64,000 nt of DNA. It comes from Gammaproteobacteria bacterium. Its GTDB lineage: Bacteria; Pseudomonadota; Gammaproteobacteria; Burkholderiales; Gallionellaceae. Below, piece after piece: positions 1 through 8,542 of the stretch. A model generated the notes under the pieces. That model did no database searches. It worked only from the letters and a program-made list of their open reading frames with translations, and was not told where the DNA came from. Made by a program: the position numbers and the translations under genes. The DNA lies in contig JAHJBC010000002.1 in assembly GCA_018813765.1 (NCBI GenBank), positions 1 through 64,000 of the forward strand, in the 5' to 3' direction. Position 1 is the stretch's first letter; the number at the start of each line of letters is the position of its first letter.

Positions 1-180
1 CGAGTTTATGAGGAGGCCCGGCTGTTCGAGCAACGCAGGGAACCCACGAAGTGGGCGGCGCACCGGGGGCGCCCTCTTTTGGTTACTTTTCTCGGCAAGA
101 CGAGAAAAGTGACTTGCTGCCGGGCAACCCCCGGCGGTTTTTGATGGGTATCGCTACGCTCAACCCATCCTACGCTTGCT
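1..180. repeat. Dispersed palindromic repeat region
   Basis: No gene is supported here. The stretch holds stacked hairpins. ACTTTTCTCG at 85-94 pairs perfectly with CGAGAAAAGT at 101-110. GCCGGG at 119-124 pairs with CCCGGC at 130-135 and is followed by a T run, so it could terminate rightward transcription. Bases 143-174 form a unit that recurs, nearly identical in reverse complement, at 3172-3203. The composition is that of the intergenic repeats common in betaproteobacteria. Whether it is one element or several cannot be decided from one copy. Confidence 0.55.
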
Positions 181-187
181 TACTTAC

Positions 188-610
188 TCAAAGCCTCACC
201 ACCACATAGATATATGCCATGAGAATGCCAATTGTGGCTGGCGCTGACACAAAGGCAACAACGAATGCGGTTACCGTCTTTTGATTAAATGCAAGAATGA
301 ATGCCGATATAAGGCTAACAATACTTGCTAAGGTAACGATGGATATCACGATTGAAGATACTGACAAAATTGCTATAGCAGACGAAATGAAGGCACTTAT
401 TGCCCAGATTATGAAGAGCACAATATTGAGCAATGCTCCATTTTGAGGCTGCAAATTCGTAGTGGATTTAATATTTTCCGGTTTGGTACCAGGAAAGTCG
501 CTGAGCGGTACCGAACATTTTGGACACTGATCTGAATTGATAGCCACATCCCAGAGGTTGTCTGCTTCTGTAAAGCTCGACATGCAATTGGGACATTGAT
601 AGGTGCGCAT
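188..610 (-). CDS. Small zinc-ribbon membrane protein, unknown function
   Basis: The 140-residue product starts with a zinc-ribbon-like N-terminus (CPNC near residue 6 and CPKC near residue 29). Residues 60-138 are strongly hydrophobic and look like three transmembrane segments. A metal-binding knuckle ahead of a membrane domain is common in small proteins of unknown role. The gene is clearly AT-richer than the neighbouring fumarase and lies beside a palindromic repeat region, so recent acquisition is possible. No family is recognised beyond this layout. Confidence 0.6.
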   Translation of the reverse strand: MRTYQCPNCMSSFTEADNLWDVAINSDQCPKCSVPLSDFPGTKPENIKSTTNLQPQNGALLNIVLFIIWAISAFISSAIAILSVSSIVISIVTLASIVSLISAFILAFNQKTVTAFVVAFVSAPATIGILMAYIYVVVRL

Positions 611-647
611 AATATTCCACCGGACCTAACGCAATTTAGCCGACATA

Positions 648-2168
648 TCACACCGCCCTCACCGGAATCTTCCCAATCCTCCCCTGCCACTCCTTCGGCC
701 CCGTCTCATGCACCGAAGTCCCATTCACATCCACGGCAACAGTCACCGGCATGTCCTGCACGGTGAATTCATAGATGGCTTCCATGCCCAGATCGCCGAA
801 CGCCAGCACCTTCGATGCCTTGATCGCCTTGGAAACAAGGTAGGCCGCACCGCCGACCGCCATCAGGTACACAGCCTTGTGCTTCTTGATCGCCTCGATA
901 GCTTCAGGTCCGCGCTCGGATTTACCCACCATGCCGATCAGTCCGGTCTCGGCCAGCATGGTTTCGGTGAACTTGTCCATGCGCGTCGCCGTCGTGGGGC
1001 CGGCGGGGCCGACCACTTCGTCGCGTACCGGATCGACCGGACCGACGTAGTAGATGAAGCGGTTCTTGAAATCCACCGGCAGCTTTTCGCCCTTCTTCAG
1101 CATGTCGGTGATGCGCTTGTGCGCGGCGTCGCGACCGGTGAGCAGCTTGCCGTTCAGCAGCAGGGTTTCGCCAGGCTTGAAGGTGGCGATCTCCTCGCGC
1201 GTGATGGTGTCGAGGTTAACGCGGCGCGATTCGGCCGAGGCTTTCCATTCGACCTTGGGCCAGTCGGCGAGCGAAGGCGGCGTCAATACCGCCGGACCGT
1301 TGCCGTCCAGCGTGAAGTGGATGTGGCGCGTAGCGGCGCAGTTGGGGATGATGGCGACCGGCAGGCTGGCGGCGTGCGTGGGATAGTCCCTGATCTTCAC
1401 ATCCACCACGGTGGTGAGGCCGCCCAGCCCCTGCGCACCTATGCCCAGCGCATTGACCTTCTCGAACAATTCCAGGCGCAGTTCCTCGATGCGGTTCTTG
1501 GCCCCGCGCGCCTGCAGTTCGTGCATATCCACCGGCTCCATCAGCGCTTCCTTGGCCAGCAGCATGGCCTTCTCCGCCGTGCCGCCGATGCCGATGCCGA
1601 GAATGCCAGGCGGACACCATCCGGCGCCCATCTCGGGCACGGTCTCCAGCACCCAGTCCACGATGCTGTCGGAAGGATTGAGCGCGACGAACTTGGATTT
1701 GTTCTCCGAGCCGCCGCCCTTGGCCGCGAGGATGATGTCGACCTTGTTGCCGGGGATGATCTCGTAATTGATGACAGCGGGGGTGTTGTCCTTGGTGTTC
1801 TTGCGTGCGCCCGCGGGGTCGGCCAGCACCGAGGCGCGCAGCATGTTGTCCGGGTGCAGGTAGGCGCGGCGCACGCCTTCGTTGATCATGTCCGAGACAC
1901 CCATGGTCGCGCCGTCCCAACGCACGTCCATGCCCACCTTGATGAAGACGGAGACGATGCCGGTGTCCTGACAGAGGGGGCGGTGACCTTCCGCGCTCAT
2001 GCGCGAGTTGGTGAGGATCTGCGCGATGGCGTCGCGCGCGGCGGGCGATTGCTCGCGCTCGTAAGCGCGGCCCAAGGCCTGCACATAGTCGAGCGGATGA
2101 TAGTAGGAGATGTATTGCAGTGCGTCGGCGACGCTGGCTATGAGGTCCTGCTGGCGAATCGTGGTCAT
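648..2168 (-). CDS. fumA: Fumarate hydratase class I (iron-sulfur)
   Basis: This 506-residue protein has the full length and organisation of class I [4Fe-4S] fumarases, which interconvert fumarate and malate in the citric acid cycle. The N-terminal alpha part carries the GHRPLCQDTG segment and the ANC/PNC-type cysteine region (IIPNCAATRH), both typical cluster-binding regions. The C-terminal beta part has the GPTTATRMD signature. The ATG at 2168 is preferred over an in-frame TTG two codons upstream because GGAG lies 9 nt before the ATG and only 3 nt before the TTG. It is transcribed alone, divergently from the GTPase gene. fumB would be an equally valid name. Confidence 0.95.
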   Translation of the reverse strand: MTTIRQQDLIASVADALQYISYYHPLDYVQALGRAYEREQSPAARDAIAQILTNSRMSAEGHRPLCQDTGIVSVFIKVGMDVRWDGATMGVSDMINEGVRRAYLHPDNMLRASVLADPAGARKNTKDNTPAVINYEIIPGNKVDIILAAKGGGSENKSKFVALNPSDSIVDWVLETVPEMGAGWCPPGILGIGIGGTAEKAMLLAKEALMEPVDMHELQARGAKNRIEELRLELFEKVNALGIGAQGLGGLTTVVDVKIRDYPTHAASLPVAIIPNCAATRHIHFTLDGNGPAVLTPPSLADWPKVEWKASAESRRVNLDTITREEIATFKPGETLLLNGKLLTGRDAAHKRITDMLKKGEKLPVDFKNRFIYYVGPVDPVRDEVVGPAGPTTATRMDKFTETMLAETGLIGMVGKSERGPEAIEAIKKHKAVYLMAVGGAAYLVSKAIKASKVLAFGDLGMEAIYEFTVQDMPVTVAVDVNGTSVHETGPKEWQGRIGKIPVRAV

Positions 2169-2267
2169 GTTCAAAAACTCCAGATTTGAAGACGCGCGAT
2201 TATGGGAGGGAGGGCTAGCCGCGTCAAACTGTTAGAATGCGCGCCTCATTTCAAGGGCTGCACATAA

Positions 2268-3176
2268 ATGGCTATCCAGTGGTTCCCCGGGCACATGACC
2301 TCGGCGAAGAAGAAAGCGACCGAGACCATGGAGCGCATCGATGTCGTCATCGAAGTGCTGGATGCGCGCGTGCCGGAAGCGGGCAGCAACCCGATGCTGC
2401 GCGAGATGCGCGAACACCGCCAGCGCCCCTGCCTCAAGGTGCTGAACAAGGCCGACCTCGCTGACCCCGCCGCCACCAAGGCATGGCTGGACCACTTCAA
2501 CAGCCAGAAGAACATGAAGGCCGTCGCCGTCTCGTGCAAGAAGCCGGGCGAGGCCGCGAAGATCCCCAAGCTGTGCCTGCCGCTGGCGCCGCATCGCGGC
2601 ACGGTGCTTAAGCCATTACGCATGATGGTGATGGGCATCCCCAACGTGGGCAAATCCACCTTCATCAACTCGCTGCTGAAGAAACGCACCGCCGCCGTCG
2701 GCGACGAACCCGCCATCACCAAGAATTTGCAGCACTTCGACCTCAACGACCACATGCAGCTCATCGACACGCCAGGCATGATGTGGCCGAAGATCGCCTA
2801 TGAGAGCGACGGTTACCTGCTCGCCGCCAGCAACCTGATCGGCCGCAACGCTTACGACGAAAGCGAAGTCGCATATTTCCTCGGCGACCTGCTCATGGCG
2901 CGCTATCCGGCACTGGTCAAACAACGCTACAAATCTGCAAGCGATGAGATGGACGGCGTTGCACTGATCGAAGCCATCGCAAAGCAACGCGGCTACCGTA
3001 TTCGCGGCAAGGACTTCGATCTGGGAAAAGCAGCAATTACATTGCTGCAGGATTACCGCACCGGCACGCTGGGACGCATCAGTCTGGAGACGCCGGCGTC
3101 GCGCGCCGAGATGATGCACACGGCGACGCCGGTCGTGGAAACGGCTTCAGACGAAGAACCCGGTCAGCAACCGTAG
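2268..3176 (+). CDS. rbgA: Ribosome biogenesis GTPase, YlqF/RbgA family
   Basis: The product has 302 residues. It is a circularly permuted GTPase: the G4 motif NKAD (60-63) precedes the P-loop GIPNVGKST (123-131) and the DTPG G3 motif (167-170). This order is diagnostic of the YlqF/RbgA/YawG group, which acts in late 50S subunit assembly. The N-terminal WFPGHM segment is also characteristic of the family. The stop codon lies inside a palindromic repeat that begins at 3172, so the last residue and the stop are supplied by repeat DNA. The gene stands alone between divergent and convergent neighbours. Confidence 0.92.
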   Translation: MAIQWFPGHMTSAKKKATETMERIDVVIEVLDARVPEAGSNPMLREMREHRQRPCLKVLNKADLADPAATKAWLDHFNSQKNMKAVAVSCKKPGEAAKIPKLCLPLAPHRGTVLKPLRMMVMGIPNVGKSTFINSLLKKRTAAVGDEPAITKNLQHFDLNDHMQLIDTPGMMWPKIAYESDGYLLAASNLIGRNAYDESEVAYFLGDLLMARYPALVKQRYKSASDEMDGVALIEAIAKQRGYRIRGKDFDLGKAAITLLQDYRTGTLGRISLETPASRAEMMHTATPVVETASDEEPGQQP

Positions 3177-3248
3177 GATGGGTTGAGCAACGCGATACCC
3201 ATCGTTTCAGACTCCTGTTGGGTATCGCTACGCTCCACCCAACCTACG
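3172..3248. repeat. Palindromic intergenic repeat, 77 bp
   Basis: Two arms of about 32 bases (3172-3203 and 3217-3248) are imperfect inverted copies around a 13-base spacer. The left arm in reverse complement is nearly identical to bases 143-174. The left arm includes the TAG stop of the upstream GTPase gene. The hairpin could act as a bidirectional terminator for the convergent globin and GTPase genes. It resembles REP-type elements; no transposase is present. Confidence 0.7.
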
Positions 3249-3293
3249 CGCTAACTCCTTTTAGCCGCAAGCGGGAGAAGGGGGAAATTCCTA

Positions 3294-3689
3294 CTAAGCC
3301 TTGTTGCGCATGAAGTCCGCCACCTTGCCGAAAGCGGCGACCAGTTCCTTGCGCAAGGCTTCGTCCTCCACTACATCCTGCAAGGCCTGCGTCATGCACA
3401 TCATCCACTGGTCGCGTTCGGTATCGCCGATGGCGAATGGCATGTGGCGCTGGCGCAATCTTGGATGCCCGAACTTCTCGATGAACAACTGCGGTCCGTT
3501 CATCCAGCCGGACAAGAACATGAACAGTTTGTCCTCCGACCGTTTCAGGTCAACGCCGTGCATCTTGCGCACACCGTGCGCCTCCGGCAACGCATCCATC
3601 AACTGATAGAAACGCTGCACCAGTTGGCGTACCTTGGCCTCGCCGCCGATGCGTTCGTAATGCGAACGTGTATCTGTACTGATCTGCAT
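3294..3689 (-). CDS. Group II truncated haemoglobin
   Basis: The 131-residue protein matches group II truncated globins, which bind haem and usually take part in oxygen or nitric oxide handling. Recognisable parts are the helix-B tyrosine in RFYQLMD, the GHPRLRQRHMPF segment carrying the proximal histidine, and the DQWMMCM segment with the conserved G-helix tryptophan. The ATG at 3689 is chosen because GGGGA lies about 7 nt upstream and the preceding 24 in-frame residues do not look like globin. It points toward the RbgA-type gene, with the repeat at 3172-3248 between them. Confidence 0.88.
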   Translation of the reverse strand: MQISTDTRSHYERIGGEAKVRQLVQRFYQLMDALPEAHGVRKMHGVDLKRSEDKLFMFLSGWMNGPQLFIEKFGHPRLRQRHMPFAIGDTERDQWMMCMTQALQDVVEDEALRKELVAAFGKVADFMRNKA

Positions 3690-3775
3690 GATGATTCCCC
3701 ACAAAGTTAACAAACCGTTTGCCGCCCCGCCCGCACACGCGGGCATGGCGCTGCCGACCACGAAGCGACACCGCT

Positions 3776-4630
3776 TCAGTCAGTGAAAAAGCGTTCATTC
3801 ATTTCCTCCAGCCCCACGCTGTGGAGCACTTCGTTCAAGCGTTGTGCCGCGCGCTGGCGCGGCAGGTCCTTGTAACTGGCGATGATAAGCTCGTTCTTCA
3901 TCGAATGCTCCCAGCCCACCAGTTCGGTCACCGTCACCTGGTAACCGTGCGCCTCCAGTTGCAGGCAGCGCAGCGCATTGGTGATGTGGCTACCGAACTC
4001 GCGCGTGTGGATGGGATGCCGCCACAACTCGGTGAGCGCGTCCTTGGCCAGTTGTTTGCCCTTGTTCTTGCGCAGCACCGCCGCCACCTCGGCTTGACAG
4101 CACGGCACCAGCACGATGTGCTTCGCCTGTTTCTTCAGCGCAAAATTGATCGCGTCGTCCGTCGCGGTATCGCAGGCATGCAGCGCGGTCACCACATCCA
4201 CTTTCGCGGGCAACTTGTCCGAAACGATGGATTCCGCCACCGACAGGTTGAGGAACGACATGCCGTCGAAACCCAGCAGTTGCGCCAGTTCGCGCGAATG
4301 CGCGACCAGCTCCTCGCGCGTCTCGATACCGTAGATGTGCGACGCATCCTTCAATACCTTGAAGAACAGGTCATACAATATAAAGCCCAGATACGACTTG
4401 CCCGCCCCGTGATCGACCAGCGTGAGCGCGCCCTGTTCTTTCTGCACCGATTGCAGCAACGGCTCGATGAACTGGTACAGGTGATACACCTGCTTCAGCT
4501 TGCGGCGCGAATCCTGGTTCATCTTGCCGTCGCGCGTGAGGATATGCAGCGCCTTCAGCAGCTCGATGGATTGACCGGGACGGATCTCGGAATACTCGGG
4601 AGGGGTAGCAACTTTCTTCATGCGACTCAT
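3776..4630 (-). CDS. SAM-dependent methyltransferase (Methyltransf_32 type)
   Basis: The 284-residue protein has a class I methyltransferase core: the SAM-binding loop VDHGAGKSYLGF near residue 91, the acidic strand IYGIETR, and the ALHACDTATDDAI segment followed by VPCCQAE. This arrangement is typical of the Methyltransf_32 (PF13679) family, which includes GSTCD-like proteins. The substrate is unknown. Its start overlaps the mnmC stop by 4 nt (ATGA), so it is translationally coupled behind a tRNA-modification gene. That context makes an RNA substrate plausible but not shown. Confidence 0.8.
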   Translation of the reverse strand: MSRMKKVATPPEYSEIRPGQSIELLKALHILTRDGKMNQDSRRKLKQVYHLYQFIEPLLQSVQKEQGALTLVDHGAGKSYLGFILYDLFFKVLKDASHIYGIETREELVAHSRELAQLLGFDGMSFLNLSVAESIVSDKLPAKVDVVTALHACDTATDDAINFALKKQAKHIVLVPCCQAEVAAVLRKNKGKQLAKDALTELWRHPIHTREFGSHITNALRCLQLEAHGYQVTVTELVGWEHSMKNELIIASYKDLPRQRAAQRLNEVLHSVGLEEMNERFFTD

Positions 4631-6693
4631 TTTCTCTTATTTCGCAGCCGATGTAACGGGGACAATGCCTGAAGCAGATCCTGCGGTAGCGGCGGCATGG
4701 TGCCGCACATTTCGGCGGCGATGATCTCGGCCGACAGTCCTGCCGTGAGCAGCCCGCGAGTACCGTGCGCCAGACTGCAATACAGGCCCGACTCGACCTC
4801 CCCCACCAGCGGCGTCGCGCCTGGCACGGAGCAGCGCACACCCGCACGCCCGGCCAGCGCACTCCCTCCCCCTTCCCTCACCCCACCCCTCTCCCAGAGG
4901 GAGAGGGAGTTATCACGGTCTGGGGTGGGGGTAGAATTGTTGGACTCCTGCGACTCTACCCCCATCCTAACCTTCCCCCTGCAAGGGGGAAGGGACTGAT
5001 TCAATGCTTGATTCAACGCCGGCATGTGCGCTGCGATCTTGGCGAGGTTGTCGGCATGATCGGCTTCGCGCAGGTCTGTTGCCGCATCATCGAACGTTGA
5101 AGTAGCGCCTGCCACATGCTGCCCCGCCACGGCGGGTGCGCAATAGCCTTCGGCGCACAGCACGGCGTGCAGGGATTCGCTTGCCGGCGTCGAGGGCAGG
5201 ATACTGATCTGGCCGCGCACCGGTTGCAGCGGGAAGGCGGCAAACTGACTGAGGTTCTTGGCTTGATGGCTGCTGCACACCACGACCTGCTCCGCTTCGA
5301 TGGCAAATCCTTCGCCGCTGGCACGCCAGCCGGAAGCGGTGCGTTCCAGAGCCGTCACTTCGCTACCAAGCCGCTGCACAATCAGCGGATGATCCGCCAG
5401 CCGCGCACAGACCTGCGGCGGCACCACCCAACCGCCGCCGGGGAACCACAGCCCGCCGTGCGTCATTTCCATTCCAACCAGTTCCGAAGCCGTTGCCGCA
5501 TCCACCACTTGCAGCAGATGCGCTGGCCATTCCTGTACGGAGAGTTTGGCAATGCGTTTGGCTTCGGCGTCCGTGGCGGCGAGTTGCAGCAGGCCGCATT
5601 CGGAACGCAGCACCCCGTCGACCGGCACCGCCTCGTCCAGCAGCGCCAACGCATGGCCGTAAGCCGCCAGCACAAAGCGATGCAACGCATTCATGCCCGC
5701 GCCGAAGCGCGCATGCAGGATGCCGCGCGGATTGCCGGAGCCTTGGGTGGCAAGTTGCGGGGCGCATTCGATCAGGGTGACGGCGATGCCGCGTTGAGCG
5801 AGGGCGTGAGCGGCGGCGCAGCCAGCGATGCCGCCGCCGATGACGATGGCAGTGCGGGGTGGTTTGCCTTTGTAGGAGCCAGCCCTTCGACTATGCTCAG
5901 GACAGGCTTGCTGGCGAAGGGCATTCGCGGCTGTGTCAATTCCACACCCAACTTGTTGGGTAGTGGATTGCCTGACTTTGTTGGAAGCCGCTCCTACAGG
6001 GAACGCTGGATTGATTTGACCGCGCACCATCTCTCTTTTACTTCCGAAACCTTCTACCCGTTCCACCTCAAACCCCGCCTGCTGCAAGCCGCGCCGCACC
6101 CAGCCCGCGCAGCTATAGGTCGAAAGCGTCGCACCTGCTCGCGAAGCGCGTGCGATACCGGACAGGACTGCATCGCTCCACATCTCGGGATTCTTCGCGG
6201 GCGAAAAACCGTCAAGAAACCATGCATCCACACAGGCTGGCGACAACTGCGGCAATGCCTCGGTGACATCTTCCAAAGCCAGCGTGAGCCGCACGCGCCC
6301 GTTGGCAAAGCTCCAGCGGTTCCATCCCGGCACACGGCGATGCCAGCGCGCCAGCAGCACTTCGGCTTGTGCGGACAGTTCCGGCCACAGCGCCAGTGCG
6401 GCATGCAGCTCATCGTCACTCAACGGGAATTTTTCGACGCTGAAGAAATCCAGGCTCGCACCCGGCGGCGCGACTTGCTCGAACAATTGCCAGCTAGAGA
6501 GAAAATTAAGCCCGGTACCAAAGCCCAACTCGCCGACACAGAAGCTTTCGCCCTCTCCCAACGCCGCGAAACGTTCCTTCAGTCGATTGCCTTGCAGAAA
6601 CACATGGCGCGTCTCTTCCAGACCGGAATCGGCGGAGAAGTACACGTCGCCAAAGCGATCGGAATATGGTTGTCCTTCTTTCCAGGCCAGCAT
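4627..6693 (-). CDS. mnmC: tRNA 5-methylaminomethyl-2-thiouridine biosynthesis bifunctional protein MnmC
   Basis: The 688-residue product fuses the two MnmC activities. The N-terminal methyltransferase domain shows FGDVYFS, LEETRHVFL and GELGFGTGLNFL; the C-terminal FAD-dependent oxidase begins with the dinucleotide-binding motif IVIGGGIAGCAAA. Together they finish the wobble uridine modification mnm5s2U in tRNA. Two palindromic repeat elements are inserted without breaking the frame: one in the interdomain linker (DNA 5871-5998) and one in the C-terminal half (DNA about 4862-4997). They explain a length above the E. coli protein. The ATG at 6693 has GAG 5 nt upstream, and no ATG, GTG or TTG lies further upstream before the in-frame stop. 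Confidence 0.93.
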   Translation of the reverse strand: MLAWKEGQPYSDRFGDVYFSADSGLEETRHVFLQGNRLKERFAALGEGESFCVGELGFGTGLNFLSSWQLFEQVAPPGASLDFFSVEKFPLSDDELHAALALWPELSAQAEVLLARWHRRVPGWNRWSFANGRVRLTLALEDVTEALPQLSPACVDAWFLDGFSPAKNPEMWSDAVLSGIARASRAGATLSTYSCAGWVRRGLQQAGFEVERVEGFGSKREMVRGQINPAFPVGAASNKVRQSTTQQVGCGIDTAANALRQQACPEHSRRAGSYKGKPPRTAIVIGGGIAGCAAAHALAQRGIAVTLIECAPQLATQGSGNPRGILHARFGAGMNALHRFVLAAYGHALALLDEAVPVDGVLRSECGLLQLAATDAEAKRIAKLSVQEWPAHLLQVVDAATASELVGMEMTHGGLWFPGGGWVVPPQVCARLADHPLIVQRLGSEVTALERTASGWRASGEGFAIEAEQVVVCSSHQAKNLSQFAAFPLQPVRGQISILPSTPASESLHAVLCAEGYCAPAVAGQHVAGATSTFDDAATDLREADHADNLAKIAAHMPALNQALNQSLPPCRGKVRMGVESQESNNSTPTPDRDNSLSLWERGGVREGGGSALAGRAGVRCSVPGATPLVGEVESGLYCSLAHGTRGLLTAGLSAEIIAAEMCGTMPPLPQDLLQALSPLHRLRNKRK
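4862..4997. repeat. GC-rich palindromic repeat inside mnmC
   Basis: About 136 bases with three nested palindromes: CTCTCCCAGAGGGAGAG, a separated CTACCCCCA/TGGGGGTAG pair, and CCTTCCCCCTGCAAGGGGGAAGG-type arms. Read in the mnmC frame it adds roughly 45 low-complexity residues (including SLWERGGVREG) that do not belong to the oxidase family. Similar 'CTCACCCC...CTCTCCC' elements are usually intergenic in betaproteobacteria. Exact ends are approximate. Confidence 0.7.
5871..5998. repeat. 128-bp element with TGTAGGAGC ends inside mnmC
   Basis: The segment is bounded by 9-base inverted ends, TGTAGGAGC and GCTCCTACA. It contains the widespread repeat core GCTCAGGACAGGC, which is read in the mnmC frame as ACPEHSRRA. 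It inserts about 44 residues between the methyltransferase and oxidase domains of MnmC without a stop or frameshift. The linker position probably makes it tolerable. Confidence 0.75.
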
Positions 6694-6915
6694 GTTTTCT
6701 CGGGATTCTGGCAGATGAAAAGACCAGTACCCCAGTCAATTACTAATGAATGACGCAATTATATCCCCACCTGTAGAGGAGTCTGAGTCAGGGTATATGC
6801 CCATATCTATATATTTCGGGCTATACGGCTAGTCCGTTTGGCATATTGACCCCATGCTGCAAGTGAGGATACTTCGGAGCCATGCATCATGTACTACAGC
6901 GGAACGGAGAAGAAA

Positions 6916-7296
6916 ATGGAAGATGCCTCAAACTCGAAGTGTTACTCGACCAACTGGGGTATCAGTTTCCTGTGCGACTGCAAGAAGCAGACTAAAGAAC
7001 TCAGGATACACAAAGGGATCGCGCGCTCGATATCAGCGCGAGGAGTACAGATCCTGAGCGACCACCAGATCTGTCAGCAGAAAAAGGTCGCGATGCAACT
7101 GACTATCCCGTCGCTGACAAACGGCACCCCGCAGAAGATCATCCGCATCATCGGTCACAGCATCGTCACCATCATGAAGGAAGGCAAATTCATGACCGAG
7201 ATCGAGTTCCAGCAATTCGAAGAAGACGGCAAAAAGGAGCTGGAGCGGAATTTGCACCAGCGCTTCGAACAGCAATTCTTTGCCGATGCCGCATAA
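6916..7296 (+). CDS. PilZ-like domain protein, degenerate motif
   Basis: The 126-residue protein is not confidently assigned. Residues from about 40 onward (ARSISARGVQIL, then two strand-like blocks ending in FMTEIEFQQF) resemble a PilZ fold. The usual RxxxR and D/NxSxxG ligand residues are not intact, so c-di-GMP binding is doubtful. The C-terminus is a charged helix. The ATG at 6916 is chosen for GGAGA 5 nt upstream; an ATG nine codons earlier lacks a good ribosome site. It is followed after 27 nt by a small membrane-protein gene and is probably cotranscribed with it. Confidence 0.5.
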   Translation: MEDASNSKCYSTNWGISFLCDCKKQTKELRIHKGIARSISARGVQILSDHQICQQKKVAMQLTIPSLTNGTPQKIIRIIGHSIVTIMKEGKFMTEIEFQQFEEDGKKELERNLHQRFEQQFFADAA

Positions 7297-7323
7297 CTGC
7301 CCAACAGACCAGAAAGGAATAAC

Positions 7324-7509
7324 ATGAGCATCGTAATCTTAGTCGCCCTGTTCAGTTCTGGATTGCTCTTCCTGTACGCGATCGGTGTCTTCGCCATGTG
7401 CCTGAATGCCGGTGAAAGCCTGATCACTGCAATAACGGAAGCATCAAGCTGGCTGGCTGCATTTTCCGTGTCGCACATATTTGCCTATCTTGCACTGCCG
7501 TTGCACTAA
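7324..7509 (+). CDS. Small two-helix membrane protein
   Basis: The product is only 61 residues, with two hydrophobic segments (about 2-24 and 38-58) and few charges. AGGA lies about 6 nt before the start, and a strong terminator follows the stop. These signs, and its place directly behind the PilZ-like gene, support it as a real small gene. No family is recognised. Confidence 0.55.
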   Translation: MSIVILVALFSSGLLFLYAIGVFAMCLNAGESLITAITEASSWLAAFSVSHIFAYLALPLH

Positions 7510-7530
7510 GCCCTTACCCCGCCCAAAAGA

Positions 7531-7562
7531 CAACGCCCTGATGGACTCAGGGCGTTGTTCAT
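7531..7562. terminator. Rho-independent terminator
   Basis: A ten-base perfect stem AACGCCCTGA / TCAGGGCGTT with a short loop is followed by T-rich sequence. It sits between the convergent small membrane-protein and EamA genes and can serve the rightward transcript. Confidence 0.75.
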
Positions 7563-7568
7563 TTCAGC

Positions 7569-8450
7569 CTACCTCGCCATCGCTTTCATCCACTGTTCGC
7601 CCCAGCGGTGCAGGCCCAGGCCGAGCACGATGCTCGCCGTCCCCAGCCACACCTGCGGCAACACGGCTTCATTGTTCAGCCCGTGCCCCAGCAACAAGGC
7701 CAGCACCGGCGTGATCAGCGTGATGAGGGCGACCCGCCCCGTGTCCATGTGCTTGATCAGGTAGTAATACAAGGCGAAACCCAGCACCGAACCGAAGGTA
7801 CCCAGATACAGCGTCGCGGCGGCGGAACGCTCGGAAACATCCTCCGGCACATGCCCGTCCGCCATCCACCATGCAGCGAAGAACAAGGGCAGCGAAACGA
7901 TCAGGATGCCCATCGTCGTCGCCAGCGGCGGGCTGTCGTCGCCGATGCGCTTGAGCCACACCAGCCCCAGCGATTGCGACACTACCGCCATGAACAGCGC
8001 GAACAGGCCCAGCGCAGAACCTTCAGGCAAACCCAGCCCGCCGCGGAACACCAGCATCAAGCCGAGCACGCCGAGCGCCATCCCGGCCAGTTTGTTCGGG
8101 GTGAGCGCTTCTTCCTTCAGCCAAAACGCCGCCCCCAGGCTGGTGATCAGCGGCGACAGCCCGAACAGCACCGCGATCATGCCCGAGCTGACGAACTGCG
8201 ACGACCAGTAGGTGAGCACCATCGCGGCGAACATGCTCAGCCCGCCCGCCAGATAGGCATGCAAGGCCCTGCGGTGCAGCGGGAACGGAATGCGGAAGAT
8301 CGCCAGCAATACCGCACACACCAGCATACCGACGGCCATACGCGAGAACACCGCGAAGCTGAAACCGATGCCCAGCGCGCTCCATTTGATGGCGAGCGGC
8401 GTGGTGGACCAGATCAGGATGACCGAAACGAATGCTGCTGGAAGCGACAT
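7569..8450 (-). CDS. EamA/DMT-family permease
   Basis: The 293-residue protein has about ten hydrophobic segments in two repeated halves, the pattern of the EamA drug/metabolite transporter superfamily. Typical phrases are IWSTTPLAIKWS at the N-terminus and the second-half RVALITLITPVLALLLG. The substrate cannot be read from sequence. The start at 8450 is set by GGAG 6 nt upstream; 48 in-frame residues before it look non-coding. A leftward terminator (8511-8542) separates it from the DAHP synthase gene upstream. Confidence 0.85.
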   Translation of the reverse strand: MSLPAAFVSVILIWSTTPLAIKWSALGIGFSFAVFSRMAVGMLVCAVLLAIFRIPFPLHRRALHAYLAGGLSMFAAMVLTYWSSQFVSSGMIAVLFGLSPLITSLGAAFWLKEEALTPNKLAGMALGVLGLMLVFRGGLGLPEGSALGLFALFMAVVSQSLGLVWLKRIGDDSPPLATTMGILIVSLPLFFAAWWMADGHVPEDVSERSAAATLYLGTFGSVLGFALYYYLIKHMDTGRVALITLITPVLALLLGHGLNNEAVLPQVWLGTASIVLGLGLHRWGEQWMKAMAR

Positions 8451-8510
8451 GATTTTCTCCTTGGCTCGACCCACATGCCGTTCACATGAGCCCTTGTGCG
8501 AACGGTGAAA

Positions 8511-8542
8511 AACAAAAAGGCCACAGAGGATCGTCTGTGGCC
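8511..8542 (-). terminator. Leftward Rho-independent terminator
   Basis: The perfect inverted repeat GGCCACAGA / TCTGTGGCC (8519-8542) is followed on the minus strand by TTTTTGTTTTTC. It lies after the DAHP synthase gene and 60 nt before the EamA start, so it may end the aro transcript or work as an attenuator for the permease. Confidence 0.8.

Noticed and set aside
708-2189. 493-codon open frame on the plus strand
   Set aside because: It is antisense to a full-length class I fumarase with complete motifs; high-GC coding DNA often leaves the opposite strand open. The translation is Arg/His/Gln-rich with no recognisable domain.
5116-6753. 545-codon open frame on the plus strand
   Set aside because: Antisense shadow of mnmC; low-complexity translation and no family resemblance.
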